Below, piece after piece: positions 8,163 through 15,348 of a stretch of DNA of 41,317 nt. The DNA is from Knoellia flava TL1 (GTDB lineage Bacteria; Actinomycetota; Actinomycetes; Actinomycetales; Dermatophilaceae): assembly GCF_000768675.1 (NCBI RefSeq), contig NZ_AVPI01000032.1, forward strand, positions 1-41,317, in the 5' to 3' direction. A program made the position numbers and the translations under genes. Below the pieces are notes generated by a model, which was not told where the DNA came from, searched no databases, and worked only from the letters and a program-made list of their open reading frames with translations. Within the stretch, counting starts at the first letter, position 1; the number at the start of each line of letters is the position of its first letter.

Positions 8163-10373
8163 TCAGCCGCCGCCCCCTGCCCCCGTCGTGGGCGTCGGGT
8201 CGGGGAAGGGCAGCGTGATCGACGGCTTCGGACCCTTGGTCTTGGTCGGCTTCGGCGTCTCCGTGGGAGTCGGCTCCGCGGACGGCGTCGTGGGCGTCGG
8301 CTCCGGCGTCGGCTCCGGCGTCCGCTCGGGCTCACGCGTGCGCGTCGGCTCCTGCGTCCGGGTGGGCTGCTGGGTGCGCTTCGGTGCGGCGTTCTTGTTG
8401 ATGTATGCCGGCTCCGGGAACTTCAGCTTCTCCATCCCGTCGGTCGCCGCGCGCATGTAGTCGGTCCAGATGCGCACCGGGATCGTGCCACCGGTGATCG
8501 ACCCCCAGCCGGGGACGTCGTCCATCTGGTTCTCCTCCTTGATGGACCCGTCACCCTTGTAGAGGCCGACGGCCGTGGCGAGCTGCGGGGTGAACCCGTC
8601 GAACCAGGCCGAGTAGTTGTCGCTCGACGTGCCGGTCTTGCCGGCGGCCTCGCGGTTGAGCCGCTCGCCGGCGTACTCGCCGCTGCCCTTCTCGATGACC
8701 TGCTGCATCGAGTAGACGACGTCCGAGACGAGGTCCTGGTCGAAGACGCGGGTTGTCCTGGGCTGGGCCTTGTAGTCGAAGGCGCCACTGGTGGACGTCA
8801 CCGACTTGACGTAGTAGGGGGTGGCGCGCACCCCCTTGGCGGCGAGGGTGGCGTAGGCGTTGGCCATGTCGATGACCTTGACGCTGTCGCTGCCGAGCAC
8901 GTTGGCGTAGTTGGGGTTGAGCTTGGTCGTGATGCCGGCCTGCTTCGCCGCGGCCGCCGTCTTCTGCGGCGTCGCGAGGATGTTGAGCTGGGCGAAGACG
9001 GTGTTGACCGAGTCCGCCGTCGCCTCGGGCACGGTGACCCGGCCGTAGTCGCGGTCGTTGAAGTTGCGCACCCCGCCGCGACGGTTGAAGTCGGTCGCCC
9101 CGGCCGGGTTCTCGAACTCGTCGAAGTACTGCGGGCTGTTGCCGTCGAAGGACTGGCGGATGCTGAGGTCTCCGCTCTGCAGGGCGGCGATGAGGGTGAA
9201 GATCTTGAAGACGGAGCCGGCCTGCATCGTCGCGTCGGTGGCGGTGTTGAACTGGTTCTTGGCGTAGTCGCTGCCGCCGTAGAGCGCCTCGACGGCGCCG
9301 TCGCCCGGCTTGACCGAGGCGAGGCCGACGTTGATGCCCTTGATCCCCTTCATCCGGTCGGCGATCGACTTCACCGCGGCGGCCTGCTTCTTCTTGTCGA
9401 TCGTCGTGACGATCCGCAGGCCACCGGTGGAGATGTCCCCTTCGTCGACCTTGACCTTCTTGAGGAGCTCGTCCTTGACGAGCTGGACGAGGTAGCCGTT
9501 GGTGCCGCCCACGGACGGGGGCCGGTAGGGCGCGAACTGCTTGTCCGTCGGGAAGGTGGCGGCAGCGCGCTGCTCCGGGCTGAGCCAGCCCTGTTCCTCC
9601 ATCGCGTCGAGGATGTAGGCGGAGCGGGTCTGGGCGTTCTGCTTCTGCTTCTCGCCGAGGCGGGGGTCGTAGAAGGACGGGCCGCGGATGGCGGAGGCGA
9701 GGAAGGCACCCTCGGCCGGGGTGAGCTTGGAGACGTCCTTGTTGAAGTAGGCCTTGGACGCCGTCTGGATGCCGTAGGCGCCGCGTCCGTAGTAGATCGT
9801 GTTGAGGTAGTTCTCGAGGATCTCCTCCTTGGACTGCTGGCCGTCGATCTTGACCGAGATGAGGATCTCCCGGGCCTTGCGCGACAGCGTGCGGTCCTGG
9901 CTGAGGAAGTAGTTCTTGACGTACTGCTGGGTGATCGTCGAACCACCCTGGGTGGCCTCACCACCCTTGATCGCGACCCACACGGCGCGCGCGATGCCGG
10001 TCGGGGAGATGCCGTTGTTCTCGTAGAAGTTGCGGTCCTCGGCTGCGAGCAACGCCCGCTGCACGTGCACGGGCACCTGCTCCAGCTTGACCGACTCGCG
10101 GTTGTACTCGGACACGCGCCCGATCTCGGACTTGCCGTCGGCGTAGTAGATAACCGAGGTCTGCGCCGTCGCCACCTCGTTGGGCTCGGGCACGTCCGTC
10201 ATGGCGTATGCGATCCCCACCCCGGCGACGCCGAGGACGAAGAGCCCCAGCATCGTGTAGAGGAGGCGGCGCGGCCAGCGGCGCTGGGGTCCGCCACGGG
10301 AGCGGCCGGCGCGGCCGGTGCGTCCGTCGGTGCGGCGACGTGCCTCTGCGCGCGAACGGGGTGCGGTGCTCAT
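8163..10373 (-). CDS. Class A penicillin-binding protein (PonA-type)
   Basis: Bifunctional peptidoglycan glycosyltransferase/transpeptidase, 736 aa from ATG 10373 (an in-frame ATG two codons upstream is possible; the GAAAG spacing favours 10373). A basic cytoplasmic tail is followed by one TM (about 37-58). The GT51 domain has catalytic Glu112 in AEDRNFY and the GGSTITQQYVKN motif. The transpeptidase domain has S387-V-F-K390, S455-V-N457 and K579-T-G. The last 90 residues are a disordered extracellular tail of Thr/Pro/Arg/Glu repeats (TRTQEPTRTREPERTPEP). It is the first gene before the GT87 protein and is divergent from padR, with several palindromes in the shared 5' region. Confidence 0.95.
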   Translation of the reverse strand: MSTAPRSRAEARRRTDGRTGRAGRSRGGPQRRWPRRLLYTMLGLFVLGVAGVGIAYAMTDVPEPNEVATAQTSVIYYADGKSEIGRVSEYNRESVKLEQVPVHVQRALLAAEDRNFYENNGISPTGIARAVWVAIKGGEATQGGSTITQQYVKNYFLSQDRTLSRKAREILISVKIDGQQSKEEILENYLNTIYYGRGAYGIQTASKAYFNKDVSKLTPAEGAFLASAIRGPSFYDPRLGEKQKQNAQTRSAYILDAMEEQGWLSPEQRAAATFPTDKQFAPYRPPSVGGTNGYLVQLVKDELLKKVKVDEGDISTGGLRIVTTIDKKKQAAAVKSIADRMKGIKGINVGLASVKPGDGAVEALYGGSDYAKNQFNTATDATMQAGSVFKIFTLIAALQSGDLSIRQSFDGNSPQYFDEFENPAGATDFNRRGGVRNFNDRDYGRVTVPEATADSVNTVFAQLNILATPQKTAAAAKQAGITTKLNPNYANVLGSDSVKVIDMANAYATLAAKGVRATPYYVKSVTSTSGAFDYKAQPRTTRVFDQDLVSDVVYSMQQVIEKGSGEYAGERLNREAAGKTGTSSDNYSAWFDGFTPQLATAVGLYKGDGSIKEENQMDDVPGWGSITGGTIPVRIWTDYMRAATDGMEKLKFPEPAYINKNAAPKRTQQPTRTQEPTRTREPERTPEPTPEPTPTTPSAEPTPTETPKPTKTKGPKPSITLPFPDPTPTTGAGGGG

Positions 10374-10507
10374 GAACATCTTTCGGGGGAAGGCAGCGGT
10401 GCGGACGTGGGCGCGATCCGCTCGAGGGCAGACCGCGCCATCTCCAGTATGACGCCCCCAACCTGAGTGCGACGTTCAGGAAAGCCGCCGTCGCCCACCC
10501 CGACACC

Positions 10508-10584
10508 CCGACTTCTTGCCACTTTCAGCGTCCGAACGCCCGGTGCGCCGCTCCCGGAAGCCGCTGCAAGTGGCAACAAGTCGG
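10508..10584. repeat. Imperfect 23-bp inverted repeat (REP/MITE-like hairpin)
   Basis: Arms 10508-10530 (CCGACTTCTTGCCACTT plus TCAGCG) and 10562-10584 pair at 21 of 23 positions around a 31-base loop. It lies between divergent genes (PBP leftward, padR rightward), so it is not a terminator. Its core GACTT[CG]TTGCC is the same as that of the repeats flanking the AbiEi-like gene at 33.6-35.3 kb, which suggests one dispersed repeat family. Confidence 0.6.
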
Positions 10585-10591
10585 CTCGATG

Positions 10592-10604
10592 TATCGCGCC
10601 GATA
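10592..10604. promoter_or_regulatory. Palindrome TATCG-N3-CGATA, candidate PadR operator
   Basis: Perfect 5-base arms, within GATGTATCGCGCCGATATAGC. TATCG/CGATA palindromes are reported for several actinobacterial PadR-like repressors, and this one lies 80-90 bases before padR and also upstream of the divergent PBP gene. Autoregulation is an inference. Confidence 0.4.
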
Positions 10605-10625
10605 TAGCCGTGAGGTACAGTCGCG

Positions 10626-10648
10626 CTGACAAGGTCCGAGTTTGTCAG
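10626..10648. promoter_or_regulatory. Palindrome CTGACAA-N9-TTGTCAG before padR
   Basis: Perfect 7-base inverted repeat with a 9-base spacer, ending 36 bases before the padR ATG. Size and position suit a dimeric repressor site; the binding protein is unknown and could be PadR itself. Confidence 0.45.
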
Positions 10649-10684
10649 TCGGCGACCTGCACACGACGAAGCGAGGAGGTGCGG

Positions 10685-11293
10685 ATGAGCAAGCGGTCGG
10701 AGCTGCTCGACTTCGCGCTCCTCGGGCTCCTCCACGAGGGTCCGGCGCACGGCTACGAGCTGCGCCGTCGCCTCAACGAGGCGCTGGGAGCGTTCCGGGC
10801 GCTGTCCTACGGCACGCTCTACCCCGCCCTCTCCGGGCTGGTCGACCGCGGGCTCATCGCCCAGTCCTCGGCGCCCGCACCGCCGGCGTCCCGCGGGACG
10901 TCCCGGTCGGCCCCCAGTGCGTCCGCGAGGGCGGGCGGCCGCAACCGGATCGTCTACGAGATCACGGCGGCCGGCAAGGAAGCCTTCGACGAGGCCGCGC
11001 GGCGCATCGACGCCGCGGCCTACGAGGAGGATGGGTTCGGAGTGCGACTCGCGTTCTTCGCGCGGACCGAGGCCGACGTCCGCCTGCGGATCCTCGAGGG
11101 CCGGCGCTCCCGCGTCGAGGAGCAGCTCGAGACGGTGCGCTCCAACGCGACCCGCAACCGCGAGCGCATGGACTCCTGGACCTCGGCCCTGCAGCGCCAC
11201 GGCGAGGAGAGCACCGAGCGCGAGGTCCGCTGGCTCACCGAGCTCATCGACGCCGAGCGCCGCCACCCCACCGACCCCGGCCCCCAGCCATGA
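10685..11293 (+). CDS. PadR-family transcriptional regulator
   Basis: 202 aa from ATG 10685, which has a strong GAGGAGG site at 10672-10679. The N-terminal winged helix ([42 protein letters not shown]) is classical PadR. A wing carrying an Ala/Ser/Pro-rich insertion (about 62-80) precedes [15 protein letters not shown]. The C-terminal helices (about 120-195) are dimerisation coiled coils. It lies directly upstream of ino1 on the same strand, as does Rv0047c beside Rv0046c (ino1) in M. tuberculosis, so control of inositol-phosphate synthesis and of itself is the likely role. The effector is unknown. The 92-base gap to ino1 holds a small hairpin, GCCGGT-CGAC-ACCGGC at 11346-11361, and one GTATGCCG word. 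Confidence 0.9.
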   Translation: MSKRSELLDFALLGLLHEGPAHGYELRRRLNEALGAFRALSYGTLYPALSGLVDRGLIAQSSAPAPPASRGTSRSAPSASARAGGRNRIVYEITAAGKEAFDEAARRIDAAAYEEDGFGVRLAFFARTEADVRLRILEGRRSRVEEQLETVRSNATRNRERMDSWTSALQRHGEESTEREVRWLTELIDAERRHPTDPGPQP

Positions 11294-11385
11294 CCCGGCC
11301 ACAGACCACCTCCCGCCCACAGAACGACCGGGCAGGCCGGCATACGCCGGTCGACACCGGCACACCACCGAAGGGAAACACCACC

Positions 11386-12477
11386 ATGGGTTCGATCCGC
11401 GTCGCCATCGTCGGCGTCGGCAACTGCGCGAGCTCGCTCGTGCAGGGAGTCGAGTACTACAAGGACGCCGACGCGAGCGCGTCGGTGCCCGGCCTCATGC
11501 ACGTCCAGTTCGGCGACTACCACGTCAAGGACGTCGAGTTCGTCGCGGCGTTCGACGTCGACGACAAGAAGGTCGGCAAGGACCTCTCCGAGGCCATCAA
11601 CGCCTCCGAGAACAACACCATCAAGATCGCCGACGTCCCCACGACGGGCGTCGAGGTCCAGCGCGGCCACACCCTCGACGGCATCGGCAAGTACTACGCC
11701 ATGACGATCGACGAGTCCCCGGCCGAGCCGGTCGACGTCGTCGCCGCGCTCAAGGCCGCCGAGGTCGACGTGCTCGTGTCCTACCTCCCCGTGGGCTCGG
11801 AGCAGGCCGACAAGTTCTATGCCCAGTGCGCCATCGACGCGGGCGTCGCCTTCGTCAACGCCCTCCCCGTCTTCATCGCCTCCGACCCCGAGTGGGCGGC
11901 GAAGTTCGAGGCGGCCGGCGTCCCGATCATCGGCGATGACATCAAGAGCCAGGTCGGCGCGACGATCACCCACCGCGTCATGGCCAAGCTCTTCGAGGAC
12001 CGCGGCGTCACGCTGGACCGCACCTACCAGCTCAACGTCGGCGGCAACATGGACTTCAAGAACATGCTCGAGCGCGAGCGCCTCGAGTCCAAGAAGGTCT
12101 CCAAGACGCAGGCCGTCACCTCGAACCTCACCGGCTCGCTCGCCGGCGTCGTCGACAGCAAGAACGTCCACATCGGCCCGTCCGACTACGTCGCGTGGCT
12201 CGACGACCGCAAGTGGGCCTACGTCCGCCTCGAGGGTCGCGCCTTCGGCGACGTGCCGCTCAACCTGGAGTACAAGCTCGAGGTGTGGGACTCCCCCAAC
12301 TCGGCCGGCATCATCATCGACGCCATCCGTGCGGCGAAGATCGCCAAGGACCGCGGCGTCGGCGGCGCCCTGCTGTCCGCGTCGAGCTACCTCATGAAGT
12401 CCCCGCCGGAGCAGCGTCCCGACGACCTCGGCCGCGCGAAGCTCGAGGCCTTCATCGCCGGCACCGAGGAGCGCTGA
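11386..12477 (+). CDS. ino1: Inositol-3-phosphate synthase
   Basis: NAD-dependent cyclisation of glucose-6-phosphate to L-myo-inositol-1-phosphate, the first step towards phosphatidylinositol and, in many actinobacteria, mycothiol. 363 aa, the length of the actinobacterial enzyme. The Rossmann motif is [16 protein letters not shown] (6-21); later conserved stretches include [29 protein letters not shown] and the catalytic-domain [13 protein letters not shown] and [18 protein letters not shown] 11386 follows an AAGGGA site. It is downstream of padR and is ended by a strong U-tailed terminator. Confidence 0.97.
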   Translation: MGSIRVAIVGVGNCASSLVQGVEYYKDADASASVPGLMHVQFGDYHVKDVEFVAAFDVDDKKVGKDLSEAINASENNTIKIADVPTTGVEVQRGHTLDGIGKYYAMTIDESPAEPVDVVAALKAAEVDVLVSYLPVGSEQADKFYAQCAIDAGVAFVNALPVFIASDPEWAAKFEAAGVPIIGDDIKSQVGATITHRVMAKLFEDRGVTLDRTYQLNVGGNMDFKNMLERERLESKKVSKTQAVTSNLTGSLAGVVDSKNVHIGPSDYVAWLDDRKWAYVRLEGRAFGDVPLNLEYKLEVWDSPNSAGIIIDAIRAAKIAKDRGVGGALLSASSYLMKSPPEQRPDDLGRAKLEAFIAGTEER

Positions 12478-12518
12478 GCGCAGCCCCTCGCCTCTCCGTT
12501 GGTCGAGAGGAGACAGGA

Positions 12519-12549
12519 CCCCGCTTCCGTATGCCGGAGGCGGGGTTTT
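12519..12549 (+). terminator. Rho-independent terminator of ino1
   Basis: Stem CCCCGCTTCC (12519-12528) with GGAGGCGGGG (12536-12545), then TTTT. The 7-base loop is exactly GTATGCC, the over-represented word of this window. Confidence 0.9.
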
Positions 12550-12580
12550 GCCTTCTTTCGACGGCTTTCGTGGCCGGGCG

Positions 12581-13441
12581 TCAGGGGCCGAGGAAGACGA
12601 CGGCGTTGCCGTCGGCGCTGTGGCAGCGCATCGGCGGCGTCGCCTCGGTCGCGAGGCAGGTGACGTCGTACCACTTCTTCGTCACGGTGCTGTAGGTGCG
12701 GAACGGCTCGGAGCCGTCCGGCGCGCCCGCCTTGCGGTAGGCGGCACGGACTGCGTCGCTGAAGGCACACGACGTGTCGCGGTTGCCCGACCACGCCGTC
12801 GCGACCTCGTCACTCCCGCTCGTCGAGCAGCGCTTCGGGGCGTCGGCCAGTCGCGGCTCGGGCGCGGCGTCGGCGGGGGCGCTGCCGCTCCGGGAGCCGG
12901 ACGGCGATGGCGGCGACGACACGGTCGCGCCGGCCGTCGCCGCACCCGTGGGGTCAGGCGCGCCGTCCGGCGTCGACCCGAAGAGCTGGGACAGCGTCCA
13001 GGTGCCGAGGACGGTGAGCGCGACGAACGTCGCGACCATCGCGGCGACCCGTCCGGGCGTGAAGGTGGGAGCCGGTCCGTCGTGCTCGGCGGGTGCGTGG
13101 TCGTCGTGGCTCGACCGCGACGCGTCGTGGCGGGACATCGGACCGACGTGCAGGACGTCCGTAGGCTCGTGGTCGGCGCTCGGCTCGGCATCGGGCGCCG
13201 GTTGGACGGCCTCGGGCGCCTGCGTTCGATGGGCCGGCGGGACGGCCTCCGAGGCCCCTGGCACGGATCCCCCGGCACCCGAACGGGCCCGCGCCTCGGC
13301 CCGGGCGCGCTCGGCCTGCGCGAGCAGCTCGTCACGCGTGGGCTGCGACGCCACAGCCGCGCCGCACCGGGGACAGAAGCGGGCGCCCGGCGTGAGCTCC
13401 CTGTCGCACGCGGTGCAGCGCGCGGGCTCGGTGGGCGTCAT
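12581..13441 (-). CDS. Zinc-ribbon, single-TM protein with Cys-rich exported domain (paralogue A)
   Basis: 286 aa. The N-terminal zinc ribbon C9-x2-C12 ... C23-x2-C26 (CTACDRELTPGARFCPRC) should be cytoplasmic. A long disordered Ala/Pro/Asp linker leads to one TM (about 131-152). After a Ser/Pro stalk comes an extracytoplasmic domain (about 205-286) with four cysteines: RCSTSGSDEVATAW, TSCAF, VRAAYRKAG, TVTKKWYDVTC, RCHS. It resembles no enzyme that I know. The C-terminal domain is shared with the next gene upstream, so the pair is a duplication. ATG 13441 overlaps the upstream stop (ATGA), which indicates coupling. Cytoplasmic zinc ribbon plus exported domain suggests sensing or envelope assembly; this is a guess. 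Confidence 0.8.
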   Translation of the reverse strand: MTPTEPARCTACDRELTPGARFCPRCGAAVASQPTRDELLAQAERARAEARARSGAGGSVPGASEAVPPAHRTQAPEAVQPAPDAEPSADHEPTDVLHVGPMSRHDASRSSHDDHAPAEHDGPAPTFTPGRVAAMVATFVALTVLGTWTLSQLFGSTPDGAPDPTGAATAGATVSSPPSPSGSRSGSAPADAAPEPRLADAPKRCSTSGSDEVATAWSGNRDTSCAFSDAVRAAYRKAGAPDGSEPFRTYSTVTKKWYDVTCLATEATPPMRCHSADGNAVVFLGP

Positions 13442-14181
13442 GGCGCGAGGTAGACGATCGCGTTCGTGGTGGTCGTGCATCGGACGGGTTCGCCGCCGTC
13501 GCAGGAGAGCGAGTACCACTTCTTCGTCACCGGGCTGTAGGCCCGCAGGCTCGTGGCGTCACCCGGGGAACCCGCCTGGCGGTAGGCGTCGCGCACCGAT
13601 GCCGCGAACTCGCAGGACGTGCGCTCGGTCCCTGCGTATGCCGTCGCGACGGCGTCACTTCCGCTCGTCGAGCAGCGACGGGCCTCGGCCGGGAGCGACG
13701 AGGACGCGGAGGGCGACACCTCGGGTGAGCTCGTCGTCGTGGGGACGCTCGTGGTCGGGGCGGGCTGGGCGTCACCGGTCTCCTCGGCCGCCTGGCTCGA
13801 CGACGAGGCGGTGGCCGGGGTCGTCGGCTGCGGGTCGTCGGAGCCGACGAGCCGGGTGAGCGCGAAGGTCCCGATGAGCGTCAGCACCGCGAAGGTCGCG
13901 ACCATCGCGAGGAGGCTGCTGCGTGAGGGGCCGGGGCGCGGGTCGTCGCCGTCGTCCGGCTCCGCTCCCGCAGGGATCGGTGTCGCCCGCGGCACGACAG
14001 GTGCGGCCTCCTCGTGGGAGGCGGAGCGATGCCACGCCGCCTGAGGGGGCGTCGGCCGCTGAGTTCCGGCCGGGAGGTCGGTGCCGACACCGAGGACCGA
14101 CCCGAGCTCGACCCGGGCGCCGCACTGCGAGCAGAACGCGGCGTCGACCGGCAGGTCGGCAGCGCAGGTCCGGCAGTGCAT
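13438..14181 (-). CDS. Zinc-ribbon, single-TM protein with Cys-rich exported domain (paralogue B)
   Basis: 247 aa with the same plan as its downstream neighbour: zinc ribbon C3-x2-C6 ... C17-x2-C20 (CRTCAADLPVDAAFCSQC), disordered linker, TM about 88-110, Ser/Thr/Pro stalk, and the four-Cys domain RCSTSGSDAVATAY, TSCEF, VRDAYRQAG, PVTKKWYSLSC, RCTT. The two C-terminal domains align without gaps over most of their length, whereas linkers and TMs differ in sequence. ATG 14181 lies 154 bases downstream of the M23 peptidase stop, with an intervening hairpin that probably ends that transcript. Function unknown. Confidence 0.8.
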   Translation of the reverse strand: MHCRTCAADLPVDAAFCSQCGARVELGSVLGVGTDLPAGTQRPTPPQAAWHRSASHEEAAPVVPRATPIPAGAEPDDGDDPRPGPSRSSLLAMVATFAVLTLIGTFALTRLVGSDDPQPTTPATASSSSQAAEETGDAQPAPTTSVPTTTSSPEVSPSASSSLPAEARRCSTSGSDAVATAYAGTERTSCEFAASVRDAYRQAGSPGDATSLRAYSPVTKKWYSLSCDGGEPVRCTTTTNAIVYLAP

Positions 14182-14270
14182 GGGACGTCCTCACGTGGGG
14201 CTGGGATCAGCCAGCCACGGTAACGGCAGGACCCCCTCCTGCACGAACCGCGGGACGGTCCCCGAGACGG

Positions 14271-14313
14271 GGGCGGACGGCATACGGAGGTCGTTCCCGT
14301 ATGCCGTCCGCCC
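14271..14313 (-). terminator. Perfect 17-bp inverted repeat after the M23 gene
   Basis: Arms GGGCGGACGGCATACGG (14271-14287) and CCGTATGCCGTCCGCCC (14297-14313) around a 9-base loop, 22 bases past the M23 stop. Both arms contain GTATGCCGTCCGC, so the terminator is built from a pair of the over-represented word. The remainder of 14182-14335 shows nothing else. Confidence 0.75.
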
Positions 14314-14335
14314 ACTTCACGCGCGAACGCCGAGG

Positions 14336-14908
14336 TCAGCAGGCGTTCGTGCTCGTGATGTAGTGCACGTCGTTGGGGTCGAAGCGCACGCCCTGGACCA
14401 CGGCGTCGACGACGTTGCCGTCGGCGATCTGCTCGTAGTGGAGGTGCGAGGAGGGCTGACCACCGGACTGGCCGACCTTGCCGATGACCTTGCCCTGGTT
14501 GATCGACTGGCCGGCCGAGACCTCGAGCGAGCCGACGAGCAGGTGCGCGTAGCGGGTCTTCCAGCCGTTGCCGTGGCGGATGAGCACCATCTTGCCGTAG
14601 CCACCGGGGCCGTCGCCGGCGAACTCGACGGTGCCGCCGGCCGAGGCGCGCACGAGCTTGCCCTTGTCGTCGTTGCCGCTCCCCCAGTTCCAGTCGACCG
14701 ACTTGAGCGGGCTGTGCTGGTGGCCGTCCGACCAGGTCCAGGCGCTGCCGCGCCACTGGGTGCCGCACTGGAAGGGGGCCTTGAACGCCGGCCGCGTGCC
14801 GGCGAGCTCGGCGGTGGGGGCAGCGCTCGCGACGCCGCCGCTCAGGGTGGCCACGGCGACCGCGAGTCCAAGGGTGATCCTGCTCGCTCGTCCGCTGAGG
14901 ATGCTCAT
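14336..14908 (-). CDS. Secreted M23-family metallopeptidase
   Basis: 190 aa. A Sec signal peptide (about 1-30, ending VASAA) is followed by an LytM/M23 domain, predicted to be zinc-dependent and to cut peptidoglycan cross-bridges. Zinc ligands are visible as H65-x6-D72 (HSPLKSVDW) and H157 of the HLH motif (155-157); H122 in RYAHL is the catalytic partner. The biotinyl-lipoyl-like β-barrel motif GGTVEFAGDGPGGYGKMVLIRHGNGW is typical. Cys48 and the C-terminal Cys190 may form a disulfide. It is shorter than most M23 proteins, with no LysM or coiled coil. It is divergent from the carrier-protein gene across a repeat-bearing intergenic region. I looked for a c-di-AMP (ydaO) riboswitch in its leader and did not find one. 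Confidence 0.9.
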   Translation of the reverse strand: MSILSGRASRITLGLAVAVATLSGGVASAAPTAELAGTRPAFKAPFQCGTQWRGSAWTWSDGHQHSPLKSVDWNWGSGNDDKGKLVRASAGGTVEFAGDGPGGYGKMVLIRHGNGWKTRYAHLLVGSLEVSAGQSINQGKVIGKVGQSGGQPSSHLHYEQIADGNVVDAVVQGVRFDPNDVHYITSTNAC

Positions 14909-14971
14909 GTCGTGCTCCTTCGTGTCGATGTCCGCCGGGCCCGCTGCCCGACGACCTCGACCCTGCGGGCC

Positions 14972-15028
14972 GGTCCTGCGAAACCGCTTCGGACGGGTCG
15001 GGTCCGCTGCGAATCCGCTGCGGACGGG
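14972..15028. repeat. Two spaced direct repeats in a divergent promoter region
   Basis: A unit of 26-28 bases starting GGTCC and ending CGGACGGG occurs at 14972-14997 and 15001-15028, 29 bases apart, differing by two substitutions and a 2-base indel. It is followed at 15038-15055 by the perfect hairpin CGCCGCT-GCAT-AGCGGCG. The region lies between the divergent M23 and carrier-protein genes and could hold operator sites. Confidence 0.45.
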
Positions 15029-15096
15029 ATTCGACGTCGCCGCTGCATAGCGGCGCGAAGCGGGGTTACCGGTGCGTAGTGGATACGGTTCGGGAC

Positions 15097-15312
15097 ATGT
15101 CGCACCACGTCGTCTCCGACCTCGTCGCCAACGTCCTCTCGATCGCCGTCACCGTCGGCGACACGGTCGAGGCGGGCACCGAGATCGCCCTCCTCGAGTC
15201 GATGAAGATGGAGATCCCGGTGCTCACCGAGCAGGCCGGCACCGTGAGCGAGGTCAAGGTCGAGGTCGGCGACGTCGTCCAGGAGGGCGACATCCTCGCC
15301 GTCATCGACTGA
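15097..15312 (+). CDS. Biotin/lipoyl-binding carrier protein
   Basis: 71 aa from ATG 15097 (a GTG at 15079 in frame would add six residues). The whole chain is a biotinyl domain, with the modification site ESMKMEIPV (Lys37) and the flanking hairpin AGTVSEVKVEVGDVVQEGD. Stand-alone carriers of this size are widespread in actinobacteria, and may serve acyl-CoA carboxylases or an unidentified carboxyl carrier function; no carboxylase gene is in the window. No clear Shine-Dalgarno is visible. It converges with the giant surface-protein gene, 36 bases away, without a convincing terminator between them. Confidence 0.9.
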   Translation: MSHHVVSDLVANVLSIAVTVGDTVEAGTEIALLESMKMEIPVLTEQAGTVSEVKVEVGDVVQEGDILAVID

Positions 15313-15348
15313 CGCGCAGCTCGCTCCTCAGCGCGGGAGGACCGCCCG

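Noticed and set aside
10508-10584. Rho-independent terminator
   Set aside because: It lies between the 5' ends of two divergent genes, so no transcript needs to end there.
14909-15096. ydaO c-di-AMP riboswitch before the M23 peptidase
   Set aside because: Such switches precede wall hydrolases in actinobacteria and disA is nearby, but the conserved 3' GACAGCTAACC block is absent from the leader.
15313-15348. Bidirectional terminator between the carrier-protein and giant genes
   Set aside because: Only a 5-bp TCCTC/GGAGG-type pairing is visible, too weak to call.
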